A stretch of DNA of 64,000 nt, taken from NCBI GenBank assembly GCA_034440635.1, contig JAOTON010002124.1, forward strand, positions 62,001 through 126,000. The letters are read 5' to 3'. The translations under genes and the position numbers were made by a program. This document shows positions 22,726-34,793 of this stretch, piece by piece; position 1 is the stretch's first letter; each line of letters opens with the position of its first letter. The notes under the pieces were generated by a model that saw only the letters and a program-made list of their open reading frames with translations, searched no databases and was not told where the DNA came from. Source of the DNA: Lepas anatifera. Lineage: Eukaryota; Arthropoda; Thecostraca; Lepadidae.

Positions 22726-22830
22726 CAGGGGCGGATCCAGGAATTTTCGCTAGGGGGGCGCAGCACTGGGGGGCGCCACTTGCATGACCAGGGGGCGCCA
22801 TTTTTAGTCTGGCTGGGGGCGCCCAATTTT
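22726..22830. mobile_element. Fragment of a hAT-like MITE
   Basis: It starts CAGGGGCGGATCCAGG, as in the intact element at 51281-51523, and holds the same GGGGGGCGCCA blocks. The far end is not clear. Confidence 0.55.
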
Positions 22831-22867
22831 ATGTTCTATACCCATTTAAAGTATTGTTTTTGCGAAC

Positions 22868-23058
22868 TGAATCAGTTGACCAGCGCCCCGTGGGCCTCTG
22901 AGCTACCTTCGCCCTGGCGGGGGGTGAACACCCCCTCTCAAACTCGGCCCCTGTGCGGGATAGCGAGAAACGCGAAAGCTGGTGGATAGTTCATACAAAT
23001 TCATGAGGAAACTACATCGGTCACTTTTTGGCTCAGGTCAATATTGAGGTCATGACAG
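22868..23058. repeat. Dispersed repeat, inverted relative to 34320-34500
   Basis: CTCAATATTGACCTGA and CTATCCACCAGC blocks match in reverse at 34320-34500, with moderate divergence. Confidence 0.6.
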
Positions 23059-23065
23059 GTAAAAT

Positions 23066-23428
23066 GCCGCCCCGGTAGCTAAGTTGGTAGAGCGTTGGGC
23101 TCCGGCCCGCTGCTCAGAAGCATGCAGTGGCAGTGCATGTCCAGGCTTGGGATCGGTTCCCCTGAGACGCTCCGGCGCTCAAACGTTTACCCGATGTACA
23201 GGTCGGCTGGCAACTGACTGGTGAGAGGGTGACCTGAGCGGGGCGGCCGTCTCTGTGCTTTGTGGGACGTTAAACTTTGGCTTCTAAATTAACCCTCCAT
23301 TGAGGGAGTTGCTCGTTCGGGTGGTGGGGTCGGGGTCTCCGTGACAAGTCCCTTGGTGACTTTAGTGAGACTCCGACTCCAGCAGCCTTACCAGGAACAA
23401 CTTGAACAAAATTTATAAAAAAATAAGT
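23066..23428 (+). mobile_element. tRNA-derived SINE
   Basis: Box A TAGCTAAGTTGG (23076-23087) fits the Pol III consensus. Box B GGATCGGTTCC (23150-23160) fits with two mismatches. The boxes are wider apart than in a tRNA, and the body ends in an A-rich tail near 23400-23428. Confidence 0.7.
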
Positions 23429-23539
23429 TGGCATTTTTAGCAGTTTTTGGGCTCTAGCGTCTGACAGCGTTGAGTTAGAATCATTTTGTAGGCACTATTC
23501 GCTGTCTCTCGTCACGGCGAATCGGATAATTGTATAATG

Positions 23540-24507
23540 TGACCATACTAGATCCAAACACAAATGACCTGAACGCAGGTCAGGTCAAGATCACTTTTTG
23601 AACTAGCATAGTTCATATTCATATCAATCGACTTGGAATATCAATCCAAACGCAATGGTATAAACATAAAAGCTGTATCATCATTGCATGCATTGCATGT
23701 TATTGAACTAAGTCTGAAAACTGCTTAAGTAGCTCCAGATAACCTCTAAGAAGTCACAGATCCAAGATTGTAAGATGAACCTAAAAAGGGACCTAGGCTA
23801 CTTTGATTTTGAGAATATGAAGGTATTATCACCTTTATCCACACAAATACAGTCCAATATCATAGGTCAACAGTCTGACCCAACTTGACCTGGTATAGTC
23901 ATGATTTATACAATTTGACCGGCAGTGACTATACAAACACTTTGGTGACAAAATAAAAGTTCTATCTTTGTTTATTCAAAATTTATAGAGTAAAACACCA
24001 AAAATGCTTATTTGACCTAAGGCGACCTGTCAAAGGTCACAAGTCAAACTTTTTGGTATCAACTTCAGAAGTGGGCTAAGAGCAAGTCGTAACCGATGTT
24101 TCAAGCTGATTCCATCCATACTTATTGAGAAAAGCTCATTTCGTGATTTTCCCCATGTATTTACAATTGGGAGGTCATGCTCTGCACATCACCTTAGGTC
24201 ACCAATATAAAAAAATCCCGGAACATATGTTGTAGCTCCTGGTGGGCCCATTATGTGGTATAAGTTTAAACTTGATCGATTAATCCTCCTTTTAGTTATG
24301 CAGTCCTAAGCATTTTTTAGGTGAATTCACTTCACCTGACCTGGTGATCTGACCTGATCTGAACTTGAGCTAAAATTTTCAGGGAAGATGTAAAAGTGAT
24401 GAAGGAACAGCTAGACTAAGTTTGGTGGCGCTGCGCGCCGCCGTTTTTTGGTCACTTCGGAAAAACCCGAGGGGGTCTAAAAAGACCCCCACCCGGGCGA
24501 AGGTTAA
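23540..24507 (-). repeat. AGGTCA/TGACCT-rich element ending in TTAA
   Basis: Many AGGTCA half-sites. The right end (CCCGGGCGAAGGTTAA at 24507) is the inverted form of TTAACCCTCGCCC ends seen at 24700 and 38275. The left limit is not clear. Confidence 0.55.
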
Positions 24508-24699
24508 TATGGCAGGAATTGCCAGATCATGGCGTCATCCACAGGAGGAGGTTTATTTTTCACCCTAGGGGAGCATTTTAAAAATAAAAATATAGAGCTC
24601 ATTGTACATTTTAAGGGAAATCATGGACGTTTTCATTTTCGGCTAAAATACTCCTTATTACACTGAATTCCTGGATTCTACCAAGGTGTCACATTCTCA

Positions 24700-25667
24700 T
24701 TAACCCTCGCCCCACCGGGGCCATCGATGGCCCCCTAAGGTTTTTCCGGGATAGCAGAAAAATGAAGAGGCCCAGCACCGCGGTTGAGAGCTCTACCTCT
24801 CACTGCATCATTTTCCCACCATCCCTGAAATTTTTACCCCTGTTAACCCAAGGTCAGGTCACCAGACGAGGTCAACCAAGGTCACCTCACTTCAACTTTA
24901 GAGCTCTGTAAGAGGTACATTTCGAAGTCGATCGATTTGAAACTTCCTACTTTTCATGGTCCCTCCAGGGTCTACAAGGTGTACATCCGGGATTTTTCGA
25001 TTTCGTGCCCTGACGTCAGGTCACGAGGTGACCTCTCCCGTTGAAAAAGCATGGGAAAAGCTGTCTTATGGTCTAAAAGTCACAAAAGCGATTATATATT
25101 TGGGCTTTGAACTCTTTAAGGTCATCCAAGGTCACCAGGGGTCAAAAACAGTATTTTGACAATAACTTTTGACCTAATTAAGTTAGAGCGCTGAAACAAA
25201 CACCATCGTCTTTGTCTTGTCACTGGCTTTCATTTGATATACGGCAGTCACTTTCTGACCTTTCGTAACCTCAGGTCATCTTAGGTCACGAGGTGACCTC
25301 TGGAGGTCAAACCACTGGCGGGAGGTCTTTACGTTTTACATACCGGAAAAAGGATTGACAATTCCCTATCAAATGTACTTTACCAGACCTCAATAGCTCT
25401 AATGGCATAAGAGTTATGCCCAGTTTGCTTAAGCATTGCATATTTGAGTGAAAATAGCCGATCTTGACCTAATTTGCCCTCTGGAGGTCAAACCATTGAC
25501 CTGAGCACTAAAACACGTGAAGTAATTTCTTACTGAATTCACGCGAGCTTTCTAATGCACTTTGCAGATTTGCGCTAACGTCAATATTTTCGGAGTTAGA
25601 GGGGGGACCATCGATGGCCCCCGGTGGGGCGAAGGTGGCGCTGGACCCCCGGTGGGGCGCGGGTTAA
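24700..25667. mobile_element. Non-autonomous piggyBac-like element
   Basis: It starts TTAACCCTCGCCCCACCGGG and ends in the inverted form CCCGGTGGGGCGCGGGTTAA, with TTAA on each side. TTAA-CCC termini fit the piggyBac group. The 0.97-kb interior has no transposase. It contains a DR4-type AGGTCA pair at 25273-25288. Confidence 0.7.
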
Positions 25668-25990
25668 TGGGCTTGGGATATATAGATATGCTTATTGAAC
25701 TATCCACCACTCAACAATGGTTGAAAACAAGGAAAACTGAACGGGGTTGCAGGACAGCAGGATGCATGCATTGTTGTTATACGCAACTGCAATAGTTTTA
25801 ACATGAAATTACAGACGGTGCTTCGGAGCCCACCAAAACTGAGCTGTTATTCTTGGCCACCTACGTCTTAAAGGACTAAATATAAATTCACATCGACCAT
25901 CACGATTTGATAACACAAGCATTAATAGTTAATATAAGCCGACACACAAACTATTACAATCAATCTAAGCCAGACCATGGAAAATACTTG

Positions 25991-26446
25991 AGGGAATGTG
26001 ACACCTTGGTCGAATCCTGGAATTTAGTGTAATTAGGCGTACTTTTAGTCAAAAATAATGAAACCACTCATGATTTCTCTTAAAAATGTACAATAAGCTC
26101 AATATTTGGTTTTTAAAAATACTCCTCTAGAAAAAGAAATAAATATCAGTCTGTGGATAATGTCATGATCTGGCAACCACTACCATACTTGAAACGCTTC
26201 AAGGGCTTCGATTGGCTGATGCTCATCGTGACATCAGCATATGTTGATGTCGTCACACCAGTAGCTCACAACAATGGCCACTGGCGACGGGGGGCTGAGG
26301 GGGGCTGGTGTCAGGTACGTTTTAGCTTTTTTCTACGGAAATATCCAGTTCCAACACAAATGAAATATGGAGTACCGGGTTTTCCGACCTGCTTTACAAC
26401 TTGCCTATCTCAGTTAAAATCACGTTGCGAAGGTGCCACATTCCCT
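25991..26446 (-). mobile_element. TTAA-family MITE, full copy 1
   Basis: Ends AGGGAATGTGACACCTT and AAGGTGCCACATTCCCT form terminal inverted repeats. It matches 29824-30275 in inverted orientation over its full length. A repeat copy at 31190-31345 lacks it, so the insertion site is known. Confidence 0.8.
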
Positions 26447-26769
26447 TGAAGAGATACACCCCTGTAGTAGTATTCTACGCAAACTTGTATAAATATCAGG
26501 CTTCTGACTTTGACACTGGGCAGGAGACGAAGATGAGTCGATTTGCAAACACTGTTCCGCACCTGTAAGAGCAGGTTTATAATACACCCTAGACAGAACG
26601 GAACAGCAGTCGCAGAATCAACAATTGAGTAGCTGGAGATGTCTTCACATGCTTCTCAAGTCCCGCACTTGCGTGCCCTGTGCTTCCATGCCTACACTGC
26701 AATCTTCATTTTGTAGCTGCGCACAACTACTGTTCTCAATATATAAACTTATCTGGTAATGGGGAGCGA

Positions 26770-28790
26770 GCCATGCCGACGACAAAGTTTACCTCAAGCG
26801 GGGGTAAACCAAACAGTTATATTACAAATGTTGCGATTGTAAGCTGGTCAGGGAACTGTTTTCGAGTAAACAGTTATAACAGTTATCTAAATAGTGGACT
26901 GTATCAATTATATGAAGGTTGACTATACATTGTTCGGTCTTCCCATCCCAGAACCTTTTCAATCACCGTCAACAGAGAAAGCAGGAGGATCAATTGGCCG
27001 AATCTATTTTTCAATATTTTGGCGCTTGATGTCACGAGGGAACCAAATAATACATAAACACAGAGTATCTTTCTAAAACATGGAATGTGACAGTCATGGA
27101 AAATCACAGAGATGACATAACAGGTTCCAAGGTTGGATACGGTCTACAACCACTCGGCTGGGCTGCACCGGTGAATACTCACGCGTACAGGCCTGCACTG
27201 GCCTGCACCAATCCTTAAAGGCCGGCCGCTACGCGCGACCGGCTAATATTCAAAACACTAGCACACACGTTAAAATCCTCACTTAAAGTTACACCGGTGG
27301 CGGGGCTCCGAAATGACTTAAGCGTTCGAAATAAATCTAAAAGGTTAGAACTATCCCCAGCGGGATGAACGAACTGGTCAGGCAGGCCAAATTCGCCCAC
27401 TGAAGATAGTTTTACGTTAAATTCCAATAAGTTCTAATATATAATTAAATAAAGTGTCTCTGCGCTGGCAAACAGTGCCAAACGCAGAGCCCAGCCCACA
27501 CCCACCGGCGGAGTCGTCCCAACTGACTTCTCAACGAGTCGCAACAATGGCGGCGCGCGTGCCGCCCAGGCTATAATTGCCATGACTACCAGCGAGTCGC
27601 GCGAACAGAAGTGAAGTAACTCCGAGCGCTCTATTATTGGAGATATACCACGCGAAATAAGGTCGATTTTTAGATGCAATTTCAACAACAAAAACAGGGA
27701 ATTCAAGTAGCACGAAAACGACACAGAGCAGAGGTAGCAGCAAAATAATCATAAAAACACTCCATACCGGTTCCAGCAACACTTCAGATGCAGATACAGA
27801 CCTGTTCCGATGCCATTTCCACGGAAAAAAGTGTAAAACTTCTTCCAAAAAGGAATCAGAGCCTTCTTCTTCAATTGGAAGCTACACAAATTCGCAGTTA
27901 TCGTGCACTTCACTAACGCGTCTCGCTGACGCTCCGCGCAGCCACGCACACCCTCCCCGTCGCACGCCTGTCGGCCAACTGAAGCACCTGATTGGCTGCC
28001 GCGCCGCCGCGCCGGCCGACTGCGGCGGCGACAGTGGCGCCTTCAGCTGATGTTCCCTGAGAGGGTGAGTTTAATGAAACACCAAATAATTTTTGTTTAA
28101 CTCATATCTAGCAATTTCTCGATTGTAAAAAAATGCGAGAATAGCCTCTGAATACACATTCATGGTACGCCTCTGCATAACTGCAGGGGCTCTGGTGATG
28201 CCAATCTAGGACAGCTATGGTGATGCTAAGGAAACTATTTTATTGTTTATTAGTCCAAATATCAATATTTCGTAAAACAAATACATTACATTTTTGTTTG
28301 CCATAAAAATCTACATATAAATATGACCTTGTTTAAAAATGACCAAAAATCAGCCAAATCTGAAGGGCCCTTTGGTGTTTTTAAGGCCAAAAAACTTTTT
28401 CTGGAATTCCCCCCAAAAACAAGACACACTTATCAAAGCGATCACGCTGAACAATTTTGTAATGCCATGTTTCCATCAAAAATGGACGCAACATGCTCAA
28501 AATCTGAACGCAAAATTTGAAACCTCCTTAAATACAATAATTTGTTCAAGAAATGTATTAAATTTTCATTGAAAATAAAGATAAGCATCTAAATATACCC
28601 TTATCTCAAAATGAGCAAAATTGTCAAAAACCCTGTGGTCGGTGGCGTATTTGTTCCTCCCACAAAGAACCAAAGTCAAAATTTCTAGTAGCAGCCGACC
28701 AGAAATGATGAAGCCGACAAAGGCAGGTTAAAGGGTATCCACACCGGCCGTTCTAGTCACTTGTGGTCGGCTGCGTATTTTTTCTTGGCT
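26770..28790. repeat. Dispersed repeat with CpG-rich segment (copy C, rearranged)
   Basis: Segments 26770-26830 and 27690-28790 match 9726-9785 and 9786-10870. About 860 bp sits between them here, and the end of that piece (27520-27690) matches 8740-8910, which lies elsewhere in copy A. The order shows shuffling by insertions. Confidence 0.7.
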
Positions 28791-29680
28791 GTGTATGCTT
28801 GTATCATTGGTTTTGTGTGATTGAGTGTCTGATGGTGTGCTTGAAATCCTATTAATTCAACCTGAGTGGTCTCCATTGACGCTGGACTAAGAATAGCCAT
28901 GGTATTTGTGGAGAGTCCAAAGGTGTCCAATAAATAAATAAATAAGCTGGGCTCCCTCGTCACGACGAAAACAGTGGGCATAACAAATGAATTTTCAATA
29001 TATCTTAACTTGCACATGGTAACATATATCACAAGCTCCGCTGATTCCTCTGATGTAAAGCACTTGCATGAGTTGGCTGATTTGTCCTTAAATCTGTCCA
29101 AAACAGCCGTGTTTTGGCTACCTACATGTCATTCTGGCGATTTTTTTTGTTTGAATAGAACTTTCCTTCTCTATCAATGCCTGATTTGCATTTTTATTGA
29201 ACAAAGGTGCAACAAAAGAGATAAAAACAAAGATATAGTAAGTCTTTGGCTACCTAAAACGTGTCCATTTTCTTCCGGGGTGCCCTTCAAAGTTGGTGTG
29301 CCCCCATACCAAAGCTCTGGCTGCGCGCATGCATCAGTATGTAAATAAATCCGCATAAATTAAGAGTAATAACATGGAATAGAGATACCTGGAATGGAGA
29401 CCTTAATGCAAACCCTTTTGCTTTTGGGTGCCAATCTAGGACATGAAAAAATGCTTCGGTAAGTAAAGCTCGGTAAGGACCAATGTAAAGTCTATGGGAG
29501 ATGTGGTAAACGATGACTTTGATGTGACTTATAAACCGTGGCTTGCACAGGAAAACGACCATGCATTTCGGAAAGCCCAATCTGTGCTGCGTCCGCTAAA
29601 ATACATTTTAGGCATGAAATATCTAAAATTGCAGAGCAAAGCGCAGGAGAAATCAGAATCTGATACTGCAGCTCAACTTG
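28791..29680. other. No feature recognised
   Basis: I see no coding region with recognisable motifs and no clear repeat boundary. Confidence 0.4.
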
Positions 29681-29683
29681 TAT

Positions 29684-29790
29684 TATTACATGCTTTTAGG
29701 CGCGCGGAATCCGGCGACGTAATAGCGCAGTGTGTTAGGGGTTCGTCTAGTAAGTGAAGGATACCGGCTTCGAATCCCGCGCGTGGAACT
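29684..29790 (+). repeat. tRNA-like sequence, left of a MITE
   Basis: Box A-like TAGCGCAGTGTG (29723-29734) and box B-like CTTCGAATCCC. No good acceptor stem forms, so it is a tRNA-derived repeat rather than a tRNA gene. Confidence 0.5.
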
Positions 29791-29823
29791 TTTCATCTTT
29801 ATAATGGTAATTTCGTCGCTTAA

Positions 29824-30275
29824 AGGGAATGTGGCACCTTCACAACGTGATTTTAGCTGAGATAGCCAAGTTGTAAAGCAGGTCGGAAAACCCGGTACTC
29901 CATATTTCATTTGTTTGCGAACTCGATATTTCCGTAGAAAAAAGCTAAAACCTACCAGACACCAGACACCCCCTCAGCCCCCCGTCGCCGGCGGCCATTT
30001 TTGTGAGCAACTGGTGTGACGACATATGCTGACGTCACGATAAGCATCAGCCAATCGAAGCCCTTGAAGCGTTTCAAGTATGGTAGTGGTTGCCAGATCG
30101 TGACATCATCCACCGGCTGAGATTTATTTCTTTTTCTAGGGGAGCATTTTTGAAAACCAAATATTGAGCTTATTGTACAGTTTTCAGAGAAATCATGAGT
30201 GTTTTCATTATTGTTAACTAAAAGTACGCCTAATTTCACTAAATTCCAGGATTCGACCAAGGTGCCACATTCCCT
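29824..30275 (+). mobile_element. TTAA-family MITE, full copy 2
   Basis: AGGGAATGTGGCACCTT ... AAGGTGCCACATTCCCT with TTAA on the left and TTCA on the right. Near-identical in plan to 25991-26446 but inverted. Confidence 0.8.
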
Positions 30276-30345
30276 TCAATAGCGCAGTTGGCAGCATGCT
30301 TGTCTCGCAAACCTAGTGTTCTGGGTTCGAATCCGGGCGCACGCT
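30276..30345 (+). repeat. tRNA-like sequence, right of a MITE
   Basis: Perfect box A TAGCGCAGTTGG (30280-30291) and box B GGTTCGAATCC (30324-30334) at normal spacing. The 5' acceptor strand does not pair and the T-stem has a mismatch, so a functional tRNA is unlikely. Confidence 0.55.
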
Positions 30346-31189
30346 GATTTTGCATTCATATTTTTTGGCTATTATGCAATTATTTAGGTTTATATTGGAT
30401 AAATAATACTTCAGTAGTAGCTGTTTACTCTCGGTTGAAATATGGCATGCGCAATTTTAATGTTCTTGGCTATTTACCCAATTCTTTTTAATGAGACCCA
30501 CAAAACCATCCCAGAAATCAACGAGGCTTCCGTTCCAGGTATCTTTATTCTATGGTAATAACTTTAAAAAAATATTTACCTACTATCATGAGCAGCTTTC
30601 CACACTCAGCTGGCAATGCTCCCCGAAGCAGGGTTTGCAAATTAAACACTAAAAAGGCAAGACTACTGGCCAATCTAAGTTATCCTGGTAATCCAAAAAC
30701 TTGCAGTCGATAAATATACCTACGATTTATCAGCCAAGGGCAGAAAATAACAACGTCCAGGATTCATAAAATTAATTTTCCACAGCACGCGTGGCCAATT
30801 TGACTCTTTTATTTTGCAGTTGACATGTGACAACAGGCATGACAGTGTTTTTTATGAAGAATTATGCAAAAAGCAAGACAGGATTAAGGAACAGAGTGTT
30901 GTGCTTATCAAATAAAGCTGTTAGGAAGGCTGTTAAAAAATCGTGCTTTGTTCACCCATGGACATGTACGGTTAAAGTAAAGTTATACAATGCATTGGCG
31001 TTTTAAGAACAAAGCAAAGGTTGTTTTGGGCCCTCTCCGAGAGAGATTGCTGAAACATAATTCAGTAGTTGACCATTCCGAAGGCAGCACTTGAACCCCT
31101 GCAAAGAAAGCTATACGTTTTGATTGTGGATAAGGAGACTGGGTGCATTTAACTGAGGTATTATTCTAAAAGGCATGAAAACAATTAAT
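30346..31189. other. No feature recognised
   Basis: AT-rich, with no coding motif or clear repeat end. Confidence 0.4.
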
Positions 31190-31345
31190 TCACCCCTACG
31201 GCCACGACACAAAAAGACTATCACAATCAATATAAGTTAAATCTTGGAAAATACTTCAGAGAGACACCCTTGTAGTTGTATTCTACGCAAACTTGTATAA
31301 ATATCTGGCTTCTGACTTTGGCACTGGGCATTGGGCATGGGCATG
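31190..31345. repeat. Dispersed repeat with empty MITE site
   Basis: It matches 25930-25990 joined to 26450-26510. The MITE at 25991-26446 is absent here, at GAAAATACTTCAGAGAGACA. Confidence 0.7.
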
Positions 31346-31348
31346 GCA

Positions 31349-31746
31349 GGGTGATTCTTCTATTCCTCATCCATGAATCACCAGTGACAGCGGTGCCCTG
31401 CCGTGCTTTGCAGGACCGGGCACTCCGTGGACGAGGCGTGATAGGCTTTTCGGCGGAGGTGGCGGCTGAGGTCCGGGCCCACTCCACCACCACCGCCGAA
31501 TCAGCCTACATGGCCCAGGGGCACCGCAGCCGCATAGCGTCCTATGCGGCTTCGTTTAGGACCGGGCTGGTAAGCGCTCTTCCACTTAAAGCTGATAGAT
31601 AAGTAAATGGCTTTGCAGCAGCTGCGCAACGAATGTGATACAATGGACATACTTCGACTTTTCTTATCAGCGTGGCCAGTGTCTAGCAGGGGTATAAACA
31701 TGTCTCTCCATACTGTTTGTCCTCAGCTGTCCCTGGAGCCAGCCTC
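31349..31746 (+). pseudogene. Inverted partial copy of the recombinase-like gene
   Basis: It matches the reverse complement of about 17360-17760: the intron end, the whole His/Tyr exon (phase and splice sites kept), the next intron and the first bases of proline-rich exon a. It stops at AGCCAGCCTC (31746), where the inverted-repeat arm begins. The His/Tyr exon is fully open here and has CAG (Gln) where the main gene has TAG. It lacks the rest of the gene, so it cannot make the full protein. Confidence 0.85.
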
Positions 31747-31747
31747 T

Positions 31748-34124
31748 GAAATTTTGCAGTATACTGCAAATAGTGTGGACAAATTAGGCTAGGTTTACTT
31801 CGCACTGGAAATTGGGTGCCATGAACCTAAGTGGTGGGCCACATTTGTTCGGTGCGGGGGAGATGCACCAGTTGTAAGGAGCTTCATCCCTCCTTTGTGG
31901 GTTTGGTCACAGAGGGTCGATTAGCTTCAAAATCTGGCGCGAAGCGTTGGCGCGCATTTTCAAGTCGGCTGCCGGCCGGCGGTGGTCTCCCAAGGCAGTG
32001 CCAGGAAGGGGGAGGTGACGGGGGTGGCGACAGCGGCAGCAATGGCGTCCAGCGGAGGGGCGGCCGACACCAGGAGGTGAAAATGTCGTTCGGCCTGCTA
32101 TTGCCACAGAGATGGAAAAATGTAGAAATGGATGAGGCTTATGTTGACTTTGTTGTATAGTTGAGGCATCCTTCCTAGAAAGGCTCACAAACGAATTTTG
32201 TTCTATCTCTTCATATGCTCACCCGATATTCATCTGACCACAATGACTTACTGTTTTGACCGAGGTGACCGTCCCCAAAGTAGATTTAGCGCCCACCCCT
32301 GGTGATAAAGGGGTGACAGCTCACAACACACTCAATGGTACCTTCTAGTATGAAAATAATCACTAAAAGGTCTTATTTCACCTGCAATCGATTTTTTCAT
32401 TCTGGCAATGAATAAATACCCGACAAGGGTCCAATGGTATATTTTCATTGCCAAAATGCAACTACGTTGTTTGACTGGGGAAACCGGTTAAATGGGTGTT
32501 TCTGGGTGATTTATGATTGCTACGGCTTGCAGCACCCTCAATGAACAGTTTTAGGATGAGAATAATCACTCAAAGGCTCTCATTCACCTGCAATCAGCTA
32601 TTTACATTCTGGCAATAAAAATATTCCCGGCAAAGGTCCAGTGGTATCTTTCCATTGCTAAATTGTCAACTCAGTGTATTGTCGAGAAATACTTATTCAA
32701 GGCGTGTTTATCTAGCATTGCTACCGCATACAACAAGCTTGAATGTCCAATCTAGCATTAAAACATCACTAATAGGCCTTAATTTACCTGGAATCCATTT
32801 TACATTCTGGCAATGGAAATATACCGGGCAAGGGTCCAGTGGCATCTTTAAATTGCCAAATTGTCAACTCCGTGTTTAAACCACATTTTGCTCTCCAAAC
32901 TTGTGTTGGAGCTTGTTTAAGGCTTACACCACACCCAATTGTCCATTCCAGTGTTGGATTAGTCAATAAAAGGCAGTCATTCAGTCGAAACCCACCCGTT
33001 GACATTTTGGCAATGTAAACATACCCGGCAAGGGTCCCGGCAATGGTCCAGGGGTATCTTTTCATTGCCAACTGTGTGTTTTTGCTGGGAATTCCTGTTA
33101 AAGGGGTGTTTTTGGTTAATTTATGATTGCTAAGGCTTGCAACACTCTCAACAGTCTATTCTAGGATAAAAATAATCACTAAAAGGCTCGCCTGGAGTCG
33201 ATTTTTTACATTCTTGCAATGGAAATATACCGGGCAAGGGTCCAGTGGTATTTTTTCATTGCCAAAATATCAACGGTGTGTTTCTACCTCATTTTTCACT
33301 CCAAGCCTTTTCTACCACAAATGCCGACGGGTGGGTCGACTGCAAGTGGGTCTACTCACACTTTTCTTGCACTCAGGCATATGTGGCATCCACCGTGCTG
33401 GTGTATGATGAAAAACGACATCAACAATTTTGTGCATAACCGAATTAATTACGATTGGCGGCACAGTCCGTCACGCTATCGACCTCTTACTGGAAACACA
33501 ACTAATTAAAATTATAGATAAATTTTAAGAACAACATTTCTTCCTGGTCCCGCCACTAATATAATATAATATTAAGCGTGACGACACAACTTCAATTCGC
33601 GTCGCCCAGTCATGCCATTAACCTGCGTAATTTTTGAAAGCAAAATCGGAAAATTCATTAATGCTCCCCTCCTGGCTCTGCCACTATTGCAGCGTAATGA
33701 GCATCGCAACCAACGCAACTACCATGCACGGCACTAAGCCAATCGCCCTACGACGGCACTGTTGCACTCCCAATTAAAGCACGCTTCCTGACTACGCAAG
33801 AAAAAAGCGAGCTAAGAAAACTTAATTAGATCCCCCTTACTGCATCCGCCCCTGCTGCAACATAATGTTCATCGCATCCAACGCAATTCCTGTGCAGGAC
33901 GGCCGTGCCGCCGCCGCCGACACTCTTGCTTGTCCTCCGCCAGTCGTCGCCACCGGCCGGTGTCAGCGACAATCTGGTCAGAGGCTGTACGTCGGCAGTT
34001 CTGGTGCACATTATTTCAGCCAACATAGACTCCAATGGTTAGCCAGAATTGCCGACTGGGGGTACCACGTTTGCCGACAAATCAGCTGAGAGTCGGCAAA
34101 AGCGGTACGAAAAGCTCCAGGGCA
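31748..34124 (+). repeat. Large inverted repeat, left arm
   Basis: About 2.37 kb nearly identical to the reverse complement of 43051-45417; paired coordinates sum to 77176 over most of the arm. The outer end is GAAATTTTGC next to an 18-bp palindrome, and the inner end is AAAGCTCCAGGGCA. I found no transposase. The open frames in the arm are identical in both arms but have no recognised motif. Confidence 0.9.
32331..33290 (+). repeat. Five ~200-bp hairpin units (left arm)
   Basis: The element GGCAATGGAAATATACC ... GGTATCTTTCCATTGCC recurs near 32402, 32610, 32809, 33008 and 33213. Each unit can fold into a stem of about 17 bp around a loop of about 15 bases. Only the fourth loop is longer. 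Confidence 0.8.
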
Positions 34125-34597
34125 TAATAGATCAGATGGTGACCTTGACCTGACCTTTGGTTGGATCATTATTATGTTTTGACCTAGTATAGTCATACCA
34201 TACATTATTCGATTGGCCGTAACGAGAGGAAGTGAATGGTGCTTAAAAGACTATTATAAATCAACACTCTCAGACGCAAAATCCTCGAAACCCTTCTCTA
34301 ACATGCCACCTTCTTTGGCCTGTCATGACCTCAATATTGACCTGAACCTAAAAGTGGCCCATGTCGTTTCTTCCTGAATTTTTATGACCTATCCACCAGC
34401 GTTTGCCAACCCGCATAGCAGCCGAGTTCTAGGGGGGAGGTAGTTTGTACACCCCCTTCCCCCACCATGACGAAGGAAGCTCGGAGGCCTACCGGGGCGG
34501 GTATTAAGCGAATACTGGACACAATCAAAACCTGGCATTGAAAATTATAAGCGGTGCGTTCCGCACATCACCTGTCGCAGGCTTCCTCGTAGATGCG

Positions 34598-34793
34598 CTT
34601 GGGCGCCGAAAGCGGGGGGGTGGAGGGGACGTGTCACCCCCTGTTGGCCAAGTACGGGGGGACGTTCCCCCAAATTTTTGGTCCATCGTCCTTAATGCTG
34701 CCAGGTACCGAATATGCTCAAAATTTACATCCCCGGTCAGCACCAGCCAGAATCCATCCCCTCCCCTGTAAAACTTCCGTGGCGGCGCCCCTG
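34598..34793. mobile_element. hAT-type MITE, second copy
   Basis: CTTGGGCGCCG at the left and CGGCGCCCCTG at the right, in opposite orientation to 19166-19363. The flanking target duplication is degenerate. Confidence 0.7.

Noticed and set aside
30276..30345. A functional tRNA gene
   Set aside because: Box A and box B are perfect, but the acceptor stem does not pair.
32655..33509. Identical 74-96-codon frames in both inverted-repeat arms
   Set aside because: They are conserved only because the arms are nearly identical, overlap each other in several frames and have no known motif.
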